The notes beneath the pieces were generated by a model. The model ran no database searches and was not told where the DNA came from. It worked only from the letters and a program-made list of their open reading frames with translations. From UBA4427 sp045106235 (GTDB taxonomy: Bacteria; Myxococcota_A; UBA9160; UBA4427), in the NCBI GenBank assembly GCA_045106235.1, contig JBGCEJ010000022.1:26328-90327 (forward strand): a stretch of DNA of 64,000 nucleotides, written 5' to 3'. The position numbers and the translations under genes were made by a program. Below are positions 8,931-17,239 of the stretch, one piece after another. Within the stretch, counting starts at the first letter, position 1. Every line of letters begins with the position of its first letter.

Positions 8931-10502
8931 ATGAATGGATCCTGGAAAAAAGACTGGCGGGGCATCCGCTTTGCGGTCGAGAACCGCGCTGCTCGCCTAG
9001 ACGGGGGGGCAACCCTGCGCGTGGGCGCGCTGGAATCCGCTGGTTCGGGTCAGGCCGAGCCCGCAGAATGGCTCCGCTTCGACTGTTTTGAACAAGAGCC
9101 GCATTGGCATCTCGACCCAAACGGGCAAGATCAGAAGCGCCCCCTCGACGAGCGAGGCGACATCATTGCCGAGACGCTCGCGCTGCTCGAAACAGACCTC
9201 CCTCGACTCCTCGAGGAAGCCGATGCGCCCGCCGCGGTTTCGAAAGCCGCCCGCGACGGACGGAGCGAATCCCCCGAAGCATGGCGTGCTCATCTTGAGG
9301 CGCTTTCGCTCGCGATGCGTCATCGCCTCTCGCGACACGGAGAGCTGAACCTCGACGACCTCGACCTCCGGGTGCTGCAGCAAAGGCGCAGCGAAAAATG
9401 GCATACCTATCCGAAAGATATTCTCCCCGCTTGGGTGGCGGAGATGGATTTCCCGGTCGCTGCGCCGATCCAAACTGAGCTTCGCCGTTTTGCTGCGCAA
9501 GCGGACGTGGGATACCCCCTTGGCCTGCGCGAAACCGGACTCCCCGACCTCTTCTGCGAGCGCATGGCGTCGCGCTTTGACTGGCATCCCGAACCCGCGC
9601 GGGTTGAGATTCTCTCGGAGGTCGTCCAGGGGATGTACCTCGCGCTTGAAGCGTTCTCGGAGCCGGGCGACGGCGTGGTCGTTCAGACGCCCATCTACCC
9701 GCCCTTTCTCTCGAGCGTGCGCGAGATGAATCGGCGCTTGGTCGAGAACCGCTTCGTGCTCTCGGACGGGCAGCTTGCTTTCGATCCCGACGCGCTTACG
9801 GCGAGTATCGATGCGAACACGCGCATGCTCCTCTTCTGCAATCCGCATAACCCCTCCGGTCATGTCTTCACCCGGCCTGAACTCGAGCGCATCGCCGCCC
9901 TCGCTATCGAGCATGATCTGGTGGTCGTGTCGGACGAGATTCACAACGATCTGCTTTTTGATGGGCGGCGTCATATCCCCTTCGCCTCGCTCTCACCTGA
10001 AATCGCAGCGCGCACGATCACCCTCACCTCCGCGAGTAAGACCTTCAATATCCCGGGGCTCCGCTGCGCCATCGCCCATTTCGGCAGCGAAGCGCTCCAG
10101 AACCGCTTCAACACCGTCGTCCATCGCTACATCCGGGGCGGAATCGGCCTCTTCGGCCTCTATGCGACGATGGCCGCTTGGAACTGGGGCCAGCCCTGGC
10201 TCGACGAGGTCTTGCCCTACCTACAGGCCAACCGGGATTTCGCCGAAAAGGCATTGCATGAGCGCGTTCCCGAGATCAAATTCATCCGCCCCGAGGCGAC
10301 CTACCTCGCCTGGCTCGATTTCAGCGCCCTTGGTCTCGATTCGCGCCCGGCCTCGTATCTGCGGCAGCATGGACGGGTCGCGCTCTCGGATGGCCGCAGC
10401 TTCGGACCCGGATGGGATGCATTCGCGCGCCTCAATTTCGCAACCTCCAGATCGATTCTCACCGAGATCATCGACCGAATAGGCCAAGGGCTCGGGCGTT
10501 AG
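8931..10502 (+). CDS. PatB/MalY-type PLP C-S lyase/aminotransferase with an extra N-terminal domain
   Basis: 523 aa; PatB/MalY proteins are about 390. Residues ~135-523 form the PLP fold-type I enzyme: RRSEKWHTYPKDILPAWVAE, NPHNPSGHVFTRPELERI, the SDEIHNDLLF aspartate that pairs with the PLP pyridine, and TSASKTFNIPGLRCA with the Schiff-base Lys. Known members cleave cystathionine or other C-S bonds or act as aminotransferases. Residues 1-130 are a separate domain with GGATLRVGALES, EWLRFDCFEQEPHWHLDPNG and GDIIAETLALLETDLPRLLE, resembling a small domain usually found as a free-standing hypothetical protein (DUF7700-like, from memory). The start at 8931 gives the whole domain. Divergent from the E2 gene. 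Confidence 0.85.
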   Translation: MNGSWKKDWRGIRFAVENRAARLDGGATLRVGALESAGSGQAEPAEWLRFDCFEQEPHWHLDPNGQDQKRPLDERGDIIAETLALLETDLPRLLEEADAPAAVSKAARDGRSESPEAWRAHLEALSLAMRHRLSRHGELNLDDLDLRVLQQRRSEKWHTYPKDILPAWVAEMDFPVAAPIQTELRRFAAQADVGYPLGLRETGLPDLFCERMASRFDWHPEPARVEILSEVVQGMYLALEAFSEPGDGVVVQTPIYPPFLSSVREMNRRLVENRFVLSDGQLAFDPDALTASIDANTRMLLFCNPHNPSGHVFTRPELERIAALAIEHDLVVVSDEIHNDLLFDGRRHIPFASLSPEIAARTITLTSASKTFNIPGLRCAIAHFGSEALQNRFNTVVHRYIRGGIGLFGLYATMAAWNWGQPWLDEVLPYLQANRDFAEKALHERVPEIKFIRPEATYLAWLDFSALGLDSRPASYLRQHGRVALSDGRSFGPGWDAFARLNFATSRSILTEIIDRIGQGLGR

Positions 10503-10549
10503 TCGAACCCTCTCGACGCGATGCGGCGAGAGTATGAGGAGTAGACAAA

Positions 10550-11518
10550 ATGGCCCATGCACATTCGCATTCGCATGCCGCGGGATCCGCGCATGGGCAT
10601 TCCCATGGCGACGCACGCCACCAGAACCAACGCCGCCTTTTCTTCGTCCTCGCCTTGGCGCTTGGCTATGCGGGCATCGAATTCGTTGGCGGACTGCTGA
10701 CGGGGTCCTTGGCCCTGCTGGCCGATTCGCTGCACATGGTTTCCGACGTGGCCGCGCTGGCCCTCTCGCTGCTCGCGGTTTGGATGGCGACGCGGCCCGC
10801 AAGCCAAAGGCGCACTTTCGGCAATAGCCGAGCCGAGATCCTCGCCGCCCTGGCTAACGGACTGGCGCTCGCGGTTGTCGCGGTCTTCATTAGTGTCCAT
10901 GCCGTAGAACGCTTTCTCGACCCTCAGCCCGTCGAGGGGCAAGGCGTGATGTGGGTCGCGGCGGGTGGACTCGTCATCAACCTCGTCGGTCTCTGGATCC
11001 TCGAGGGCGGGCGCAAGGATTCGCTGAATGTGCGCGGCGCCTGGCTTCATGTCCTGAGCGACACACTCGCGAGTGTCGGGGTCATCCTCGCCGGCGCGGG
11101 CATCTGGGCTTTCGGCTGGCTTTGGCTCGACCCCGGCGTGTCGGTTCTGGTCGCCGTTCTGGTCCTGTTCTCGGCCTGGAATCTGATTCGAGAAGCGCTG
11201 GACGTTCTGATGGAGGCCGCCCCCGCCCACCTGAATCCCGAGGAAATCCGCACGGCTCTCCTCGCTCTCCCGGGCGTACGCACCCTCCACTGCCTCCACG
11301 TCTGGACGATCGGAAGCAGCGAAGTCTCGCTCTCCGGTCATCTCGTCGTCGACGCGGGCCAGGAACCCGACGCGCTTCTGAAACGGGTGCGCGCCGAGCT
11401 CGAAGAACAATTCAGCATCGAGCACACCACGATCCAGCTCGAATTCGCCGAAGACAGTCCGAACGCGGGCGATCCCGTCTGCGCGGATGCCTGCGACCCC
11501 GTCGGGCAGCCCGCCTGA
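10550..11518 (+). CDS. Cation diffusion facilitator (CzcD/ZitB-type) metal exporter
   Basis: 322 aa. Inner-membrane Zn2+/divalent cation:proton antiporter. A His-rich N-terminus (MAHAHSHSHAAGSAHGHSHG) precedes six membrane segments; the metal site motifs ADSLHMVSD in TM2 and WLHVLSD in TM5 provide the HxxxD pairs. The C-terminal cytosolic domain includes LPGVRTLHCLHVWTIGSSE. Two further Cys near the end (DPVCADACDP) could add metal ligands. It starts 47 nt after the PatB-like gene on the same strand, and the TetR gene follows. Preferred metal is not deducible, but the His loops suggest zinc. Confidence 0.95.
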   Translation: MAHAHSHSHAAGSAHGHSHGDARHQNQRRLFFVLALALGYAGIEFVGGLLTGSLALLADSLHMVSDVAALALSLLAVWMATRPASQRRTFGNSRAEILAALANGLALAVVAVFISVHAVERFLDPQPVEGQGVMWVAAGGLVINLVGLWILEGGRKDSLNVRGAWLHVLSDTLASVGVILAGAGIWAFGWLWLDPGVSVLVAVLVLFSAWNLIREALDVLMEAAPAHLNPEEIRTALLALPGVRTLHCLHVWTIGSSEVSLSGHLVVDAGQEPDALLKRVRAELEEQFSIEHTTIQLEFAEDSPNAGDPVCADACDPVGQPA

Positions 11519-11621
11519 GCCCGGCCCGGTCGGTCTCGAAACCCGGGCAATCACTCCAGATCGCGGACCAATCCCAAAACTGAACCCAAAGTCAGATAAG
11601 GCAGCTTTACCTCGGGGCCAA

Positions 11622-11657
11622 ACTGACGTTAATGTCATAAATGACATGGCTGTCAGT
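11622..11657. promoter_or_regulatory. Nested palindrome over the tetR start, likely operator
   Basis: A 36-bp dyad: outer arms ACTGAC (11622-11627) and GTCAGT (11652-11657), inner arms ATGTCAT (11632-11638) and ATGACAT (11641-11647). The gaps between outer and inner arms are 4 nt on each side and the centre is AA. All 13 arm base pairs match perfectly. The ATG of the following tetR gene (11646) lies within the inner right arm. The position and symmetry suit autorepression by a TetR dimer or paired dimers. Confidence 0.75.
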
Positions 11658-12416
11658 AACTCTCTAAAAAGCACCCCCCGCAAGGCCCCGCGACGCGACG
11701 ATCCAGTCGCGCCCCGCGACCGGCGCCCCCGCACCCAGAAGACGCGCCGGCGGCTCCTCGATGCAGGGCGCACCCTCTTCGCGCAGCATGGTGGCCCCGA
11801 TGCCGTCACCACGCACACCATCGCAGCGGAAGCAGGCTACGCCGCCGGCACTTTCTACCTGCATTTCAAAGACAAGCATTCGCTCTTCCATGAGCTCGCC
11901 GAAGAAGCGGCCACCGAACTCGAGGATCGCGTCCTCTCCGCAGCCAACGAAAGCCAATCGGCGACGGAGATCATGCAGGCGCAAGCCGAAGCGCTCGTCG
12001 GATTTGCCGAAGAGAAGCGCGACCTACTCCTCATCGTCTTCCACCCATCTCAAGTCCAACAGGATGCAACCGGTGATTCAGCGGCCGACTCCATCCGCTG
12101 CAGCGTCGGCGCGGGCATCCTCGAACGCCTTGCCCAGGGACTCGCGGGCCGACGACGACAGGCCGTCGCCGAGGGGCGCGCTGAAGACTGCTTTAACGCC
12201 GATGTGCTCGCCCAAGCGATCGTCGGCATGTGGGCCCATGTCCTCGCATGGTGGTGCGAAGATCCGTCCAGAGCCACGCGCGAAGACCTGATTCGTACGT
12301 TGACCCATTTCCAACTTCACGGAAATCGTTCCGAGGACGGGCTATGCGGCCTGCCCTCGACGCCTTCAAGTGTAGATACCCAACCGGGGCCGCCCCCAAA
12401 ACCAACCAAGACCTAG
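11646..12416 (+). CDS. TetR/AcrR family transcriptional regulator
   Basis: 256 aa. The N-terminal helix-turn-helix is clear: RTQKTRRRLLDAGRTLFAQH, then TTHTIAAEAGYAAGTFYLHF, the canonical TetR recognition helix. The C-terminal ligand domain (~100-230) is divergent and its inducer is unknown; the last ~25 residues are Pro-rich. The ATG at 11646 (MAVSNSLK) is chosen because the only upstream in-frame ATG (11487) lies inside the CDF gene. The chosen start has no Shine-Dalgarno and is embedded in a perfect nested palindrome, which suggests a leaderless or self-repressed transcript. The downstream ferritin-like gene is the likeliest additional target. Confidence 0.92.
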   Translation: MAVSNSLKSTPRKAPRRDDPVAPRDRRPRTQKTRRRLLDAGRTLFAQHGGPDAVTTHTIAAEAGYAAGTFYLHFKDKHSLFHELAEEAATELEDRVLSAANESQSATEIMQAQAEALVGFAEEKRDLLLIVFHPSQVQQDATGDSAADSIRCSVGAGILERLAQGLAGRRRQAVAEGRAEDCFNADVLAQAIVGMWAHVLAWWCEDPSRATREDLIRTLTHFQLHGNRSEDGLCGLPSTPSSVDTQPGPPPKPTKT

Positions 12417-12492
12417 TTCGTCAATCACCGCGCAGGATTTGACCCATCAAAGGGCCACCCAGCGCACCGCCGCGCCCCAGGAGAAACTCAAC

Positions 12493-13614
12493 ATGACCGA
12501 ACGGCAAATTACGTACGACCCGATCTACAACACGGTTGACCGAGACAATTTCGATTCCCTCATCGAAGTGGATCGCTATGCGGATCGCACGGACGCGTTC
12601 AATTCAATTATCGCAGCCACCGTCGATCATTTCTGGGACCCCACCGACCCACGCTACGTCGACTTCCAGGCCGAGCCCTTCGACATGGCTCAGCAAACCA
12701 TCATGCCTCGCGATTTCTGCATCGAACTCAAAACGGCCGTCGCCGACAAGCTCGATGAGCAGCAGAAAATCCGTATGGCCAACCAGACCACGCGCTTCAT
12801 GCTCTCCAGCATCCTCCATGGGGAACAAGGTGCCCTCTCCCTGTCCGCCAGTCTGACTCAGATCCTGCGCGACCCGGGCGCAATGGAATACGCCGCGAAT
12901 CAGACACGCGAAGAAGCGCGTCACGTCACGGGCTTCACGAACTACATCACGACGCGCTGGGGCACACCGCTTGAATCAGGAGCCACGATTCGCAACCTCA
13001 TGAACGAGATTGTGAAGAGCGGTGCCGTCTACAAGAAGCTCGTCGGCATGCAGATGCTCATCGAGGGACTTGCCATGGGCGCCTTCGCAACCATCCAGCG
13101 CGAAACGAATGACCCGACATTGCGGCGCTTGATTCATTTCACGATGTCCGACGAAGCCTTCCATCACAAGTTCGGGAAGATCTGGGCGGATCGCACAATC
13201 CCGCAGCTGACCGAGGAAGAGCATGAGCACGTGGAGACCTGGGCGGCCGAAGCCTTCCAGATCCTCCTCTTCAACCTGGTCAACGCGGAACAGAAGCAGG
13301 GCATCTATGGCGAGTTTGGCCTGGACTGGAAATGGGTCCGAGCCGCCGTCCTCGAAGCCTTCACAGAGGAAGATCGCCGTAAGGACATGACGGACAATAC
13401 GAATATCTTTCGTGTCCTCATCAAGACGTTACTGAAGGCCGGCATCATCACTGACCGCACGCGTCACGTCTATCAGGCCTGGGTCGACATGGACGAACTC
13501 GACCGAGAGGATGACGAAGTCGCCGGGGCCGACGTCGCGCTCGCCGCCATGGAAGAGCTCAAGCTCATCAATAGCGGACGTCAAAAAATGGGCGCGCGGT
13601 TCCGAACGAACTAA
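12493..13614 (+). CDS. Ferritin-like diiron-carboxylate protein, putative oxygenase
   Basis: 373 aa. The helical core holds a full diiron ligand set with regular spacing: GEQGALS Glu, 28 residues, then EEARH; a second EGLAMG Glu, 28 residues, then DEAFHH. This E-X28-(D/E)ExxH pattern matches ferritin-like oxidases and monooxygenases rather than the shorter bacterioferritin pattern. The substrate is unknown; fatty-acyl or small-molecule oxidation is possible. ATG at 12493 (MTERQITYDP) is chosen because GGAG lies 9 nt upstream; an upstream ATG-less extension to 12439 is unlikely. Follows tetR on the same strand and ends at a good terminator. Confidence 0.85.
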   Translation: MTERQITYDPIYNTVDRDNFDSLIEVDRYADRTDAFNSIIAATVDHFWDPTDPRYVDFQAEPFDMAQQTIMPRDFCIELKTAVADKLDEQQKIRMANQTTRFMLSSILHGEQGALSLSASLTQILRDPGAMEYAANQTREEARHVTGFTNYITTRWGTPLESGATIRNLMNEIVKSGAVYKKLVGMQMLIEGLAMGAFATIQRETNDPTLRRLIHFTMSDEAFHHKFGKIWADRTIPQLTEEEHEHVETWAAEAFQILLFNLVNAEQKQGIYGEFGLDWKWVRAAVLEAFTEEDRRKDMTDNTNIFRVLIKTLLKAGIITDRTRHVYQAWVDMDELDREDDEVAGADVALAAMEELKLINSGRQKMGARFRTN

Positions 13615-13665
13615 CATCAGTACAGAAAACGCGAACGCGGGACATAAGCGCGCGGCGAACCCAGC

Positions 13666-13703
13666 AAGCCCCGGGGTCTTCCACCTAGAAGACGCCGGGG
13701 CTT
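13666..13703 (+). terminator. Intrinsic terminator-like hairpin after the ferritin-like gene
   Basis: A 16-bp stem with one mismatch (13666-13681 against 13688-13703) closed by a 6-nt loop, about 50 nt after the stop. The stem is GC-rich (AAGCCCCGG...). Only a short T-poor tail (TCCTTG) follows, so termination may be partial. Confidence 0.75.
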
Positions 13704-13830
13704 CCTTGTACCCAGACCTCAAGTTGCCGCCTAATTCGCATGCATCCCCTCGCCTAATCTCCCGTTTGCTAAAGAGATCTTTACAATCGCCGATATCCTT
13801 AGACGTCAGACAGCGTTGTGAGGATCCCGC

Positions 13831-16185
13831 GTGCAGAATGAAATCTCGCCCCCTAAGACGATAAACGAGAACGGCTCCGAGACCGTGCAGCCCCCTCGAC
13901 CGGGTCTCGCACGCGTCCGCGCCCCTCGGCGTCGACCACAAACGACGACCGAAGAAGAGACGAATCTCGCGCTCTTCACTTTGATCGCCGATCCGCAGAC
14001 GATCGCTGGAGAATCGACAGAAGCATCGGCAAACGCCCCGCATGCCGCTGCCGAAGAAATTGGCCGGCTTCGTCAAGCGCTTCATGCTCGAGAGCAGGAG
14101 CTTGATGCGCTGCGCGCCGATGCAGACGACCTGGACGACAATCAGCCCGGGATCGCGCCGATCCACGAACTCAGTGCAGAATCTCCGCGACCCAGCGGTT
14201 CAGGAGGAGACCTCCTGAACGCCGGTGCGGCGCAGCGCCTTGCGCAAGATGCGAAAGAACGAGAGAAGGCCAGCCGCCTCGCACTCGCAAGCGCTCGCCA
14301 GTCCCTTCGTTCGGAAGGAGATACACCTATTCCGGCCGCACACGCCTTAGAGAGTGCCGCTGGCTTAGAGAGTGCCACTGCCTTAGAGAGCGTCGCCGCA
14401 TTCGAAGCTGACGGCGCTGAGCAGAGCTGGGAGACTCGCCCGCTCTCTGTCCAAAAACATGCGCTGGAAAACGCCGCGCCGCAGCATGCCGCAGCCGCAC
14501 TCCCCGCCTCCGTTCAATCGGAAACACGCGCGTTCCGCCCGGCGCAGTCTGGCAGACCTGGCCGATTCGACATTCAGCTTCGGGCGGCCCGCGCCGAGGT
14601 GCGCGAACTCGAAGCCACCCTCGCGATCGCGCGGGATACCACGATTACCCAGAAGCTCGAGATCGGGCGCTTGCGTAGCGAACTCGAACAAGCGCCCGAG
14701 CGCGAGGCGGCGACGGAAATGGCCGCCCTCGAAGAGGCTTTCAAGGCCGTCCTCCCCGAAGAAGAGTCGATCGATGTCGAAGCGATTCGCATCGAAGCGC
14801 AGACCGAAATCCGTGCTGAACTGAAAGAAGAACACGGCGCACTTCAGGCCGAGGTCGCGCGACTTCGAGAGCGACTCGAAATCAGCGAGCGCGAGATGGA
14901 GGCGCGCGAAGATGAACGCCGGATCTTCCGCGAAACCCTGGCCGCAAGAGAAGACGAACTCGAGACCGCCCAGACATCGCTCTCCGAACGGGATCGACGA
15001 CTTCGGGAAGAGATCGAAACCAGCGAAGACCTGCGCGCCCAGCTCGAGCAGGAGCGAACGCATAACGCTGAAAAACAGTCCGTGCTGGCTCAGCTGCGCA
15101 ACACGCTCGGCGTCGAGCCCGAAGCGCTCACCCCGCTGGCGCCCCCTGCAAAGCACGAACGCGTGTACACGCGTTCCGAAATGCCATCGGCGCAGCAGGA
15201 CATCCGCGAAGTGCCCCAGCGCAGTAGTGAAGGGCCGCGCCGACAGCTGGCTCTATCCGAGCAGGAAGCCAACCACCGCGCTGAACCCGCGACGCCACCC
15301 ATCCCGAATGAACTGCGCGCTGCGAATACCCTCTTTGATGCATGGCAGGATGATCAGGTGCGGCGCCATTTCGGCCCCTTCGGAATCGATACAAGCCGAG
15401 ATCTGATCCTCGCCCCGCTTGAGCGCCGCGGATCGACGGGGGGGCGTCCCGCTAAAATTCTCGTCCTGGGCGACCCGGATCCGATCTGGGCCGAACGCCT
15501 CGCCGAAGATCTCATCGCCAGCGAAAGCCCCGCCTTCGAACTCGTCCTCGGGAGCGAAGAGTTCGCTCCTCGACCGCCGACTCACGAACGCCCGATTGAC
15601 GCGTTTCTGTCCTCGACGGCTTCACCGGAATCTCCCGCCGAACTGCAGGCGTTGCTCGCTGAGCTGCAGCCTAGCATCGTCATCTCGCGTAATTTTTTGT
15701 CCCAGGTCGACGCCCTCGGCGAATGGCTTGCCGTCCTCAGAGAGCTTCCCCCGTCGGGCCCGGCACTGGTGTTCATGGAATCCACCGGGGTCGGCCCCGT
15801 GCTGCCTCCAGAAGAAATGAGCATGATGGGCGACCGGATCTGGAGCTTGATGCCCGCGCGGTATACCCAAGCCCTCGGCTCAGCCGGCCAACCCGACGCA
15901 CGCATTCAGAGTTGGCAGGAGGCCTTCGCGAAGATGGAGCCCCTCCCGACAAACGGTCTTCGTGCGGCACTCCGCAAGAACTTCGAATTCGAAATCGCGG
16001 CCCAGTTCGGCTTTCTCACCGAGCCCTTCCTGCGCTCGCCCGTCGCCGAAAACTTCGACCCATCCGCTCAGCGAGATCGACGCTTCCTGCATCAAATCGC
16101 TGACCTCGACGACCGGAAAATTGAAGCAGGGATCGCACCCGCCTTGCATTTCGTCGCTCGAGTGGATGGCCTCGCCCAAGACTAA
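13831..16185 (+). CDS. Coiled-coil protein with C-terminal methyltransferase-like domain
   Basis: 784 aa, GTG start with GAGGA 7 nt upstream. Residues ~65-110 and ~250-430 are long charged helices rich in Glu/Arg/Leu with heptad spacing (ARAEVRELEATLAIARD, LQAEVARLRERLEISERE), separated by a low-complexity Ala/Ser linker. Residues ~505-780 look like a class I SAM-dependent methyltransferase fold that has lost its glycine motif: DLILAPLERRG, AKILVLGDPDPIWAERLAED, VFMESTGVGPVLPPEEMSMM, then FGFLTEPFLRSPVAENFDPS, which resembles the tail typical of myxobacterial-type methyltransferases (EPF/LLxxIAxNF). Probably a scaffold or pseudo-enzyme. No signal peptide. Stands alone between a terminator and the hydrolase operon. 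Confidence 0.6.
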   Translation: MQNEISPPKTINENGSETVQPPRPGLARVRAPRRRPQTTTEEETNLALFTLIADPQTIAGESTEASANAPHAAAEEIGRLRQALHAREQELDALRADADDLDDNQPGIAPIHELSAESPRPSGSGGDLLNAGAAQRLAQDAKEREKASRLALASARQSLRSEGDTPIPAAHALESAAGLESATALESVAAFEADGAEQSWETRPLSVQKHALENAAPQHAAAALPASVQSETRAFRPAQSGRPGRFDIQLRAARAEVRELEATLAIARDTTITQKLEIGRLRSELEQAPEREAATEMAALEEAFKAVLPEEESIDVEAIRIEAQTEIRAELKEEHGALQAEVARLRERLEISEREMEAREDERRIFRETLAAREDELETAQTSLSERDRRLREEIETSEDLRAQLEQERTHNAEKQSVLAQLRNTLGVEPEALTPLAPPAKHERVYTRSEMPSAQQDIREVPQRSSEGPRRQLALSEQEANHRAEPATPPIPNELRAANTLFDAWQDDQVRRHFGPFGIDTSRDLILAPLERRGSTGGRPAKILVLGDPDPIWAERLAEDLIASESPAFELVLGSEEFAPRPPTHERPIDAFLSSTASPESPAELQALLAELQPSIVISRNFLSQVDALGEWLAVLRELPPSGPALVFMESTGVGPVLPPEEMSMMGDRIWSLMPARYTQALGSAGQPDARIQSWQEAFAKMEPLPTNGLRAALRKNFEFEIAAQFGFLTEPFLRSPVAENFDPSAQRDRRFLHQIADLDDRKIEAGIAPALHFVARVDGLAQD
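14344..14397 (+). repeat. 18-bp in-frame tandem repeat, three copies
   Basis: Three successive 18-nt units at 14344, 14362 and 14380 inside the coiled-coil gene encode an ALESA-type hexapeptide repeat. The units differ by only a few bases, indicating recent expansion in the linker. Confidence 0.85.
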
Positions 16186-16270
16186 TTCTCCCAAACTGGT
16201 GCCAATACGACTTCTCCATCACCGGGGTCCCGCCCTTGCCGAGAAGCGCCCCGCGGCATAAACCCTGGAG

Positions 16271-17239
16271 ATGGCTCCTTCTTCCTCCGACTATGCCCAG
16301 CGCGGCCCCTTTGCCGTCGGCGTCCTCGCGACGAGCGTGACCGCTCCGCTCGCTCACACTCCCACGGCGGACACGCCAGAGCGCCAGCTGCCCACTGAGA
16401 TTTGGTACCCCGGCCGCCCCGGCGAAACCGCACGAGACGATGCGGCCCATCCGCTTCACCTTCCCCACCTGGCCACAGAGGGACTCAAGCCAAGGGAAGA
16501 GCCCTGCCCGCTCATCGCCTTCTCTCATGGCAACTCAGGCCTCCGTCAGCAGTCTACGTTTCTCACGACGCATCTCGCGAGCTGGGGCTATGTGATCGTC
16601 GCCCCCGATCACGTGGGCAATACCTTTAGCGACACGCTTCAACTCGAAACCGAGGAAGCCCGGCAAAAAGCTCATCTTGAAGCCCGTGCGGCCCGCCCAA
16701 CGGACCTGGTTGCGGCGATCCGCGGGGTCCTCGACGAAGGCTTGGCCCAGGATGCGCTCCCGCCCGTCGATGACGCCCGGGTCGGCGCTCTGGGACATTC
16801 ATTTGGCGGCTGGACGGCCATCAAAGCATCGAGCCTCGAACCCCGGATCCAAGCGCTCTGCGGCCTCGCCCCGGCTTCGGAGCCCTTCGTCGGCCGCAAA
16901 GCCTTTGAGGAAGGCGAACTCCCCCTTCGCGAAGCCGTCGATGCCCTCATCCTTGCCGCCGGGGACGACGTCCTCGTGGATCTGACAACGAGCATCGAGC
17001 CCCTCTTCGAGCGCCTCGGCCCACGCGCGAAGCTCCAGGTCCTCGGCGGGCTTGACCATTTCCATTTTTGCGACGGCATCGAGCTCCTTCACCAAATGCA
17101 TGTCAACAATCCCCGCGAGCGTCAGCATCGGCCGACCAAGCCCATGAGCGAGTTGCGCGGCGAGCCTGAAACCCACACGCTCTTAAAAACGCGAGTGACG
17201 CGCTTCTTCGAGAAACACCTCAAATCGGAGCCCTCATGA
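16271..17239 (+). CDS. Alpha/beta hydrolase, dienelactone-hydrolase/PAF-acetylhydrolase-like
   Basis: 322 aa. Serine hydrolase fold: oxyanion loop SHGNSGLRQQST, WGYVIVAPDHVGNTF, nucleophile elbow GALGHSFGGWTA, acid around LILAAGDDVLVD and the catalytic His in GGLDHFHFCDG. No signal peptide, so probably cytosolic. The spacing fits the platelet-activating-factor acetylhydrolase-like group, whose bacterial substrates are varied esters. First gene of a tightly packed trio: its stop overlaps the next start by ATGA. Confidence 0.88.
   Translation: MAPSSSDYAQRGPFAVGVLATSVTAPLAHTPTADTPERQLPTEIWYPGRPGETARDDAAHPLHLPHLATEGLKPREEPCPLIAFSHGNSGLRQQSTFLTTHLASWGYVIVAPDHVGNTFSDTLQLETEEARQKAHLEARAARPTDLVAAIRGVLDEGLAQDALPPVDDARVGALGHSFGGWTAIKASSLEPRIQALCGLAPASEPFVGRKAFEEGELPLREAVDALILAAGDDVLVDLTTSIEPLFERLGPRAKLQVLGGLDHFHFCDGIELLHQMHVNNPRERQHRPTKPMSELRGEPETHTLLKTRVTRFFEKHLKSEPS

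Noticed and set aside
10499..11821. 440-codon minus-strand open frame over the CDF gene
   Set aside because: Antisense to a well-supported metal transporter, with no start signal and low-complexity protein.
14159..14527. Minus-strand small ORFs in the coiled-coil gene
   Set aside because: Composition mirrors the reverse complement of the real gene and there is no start context.
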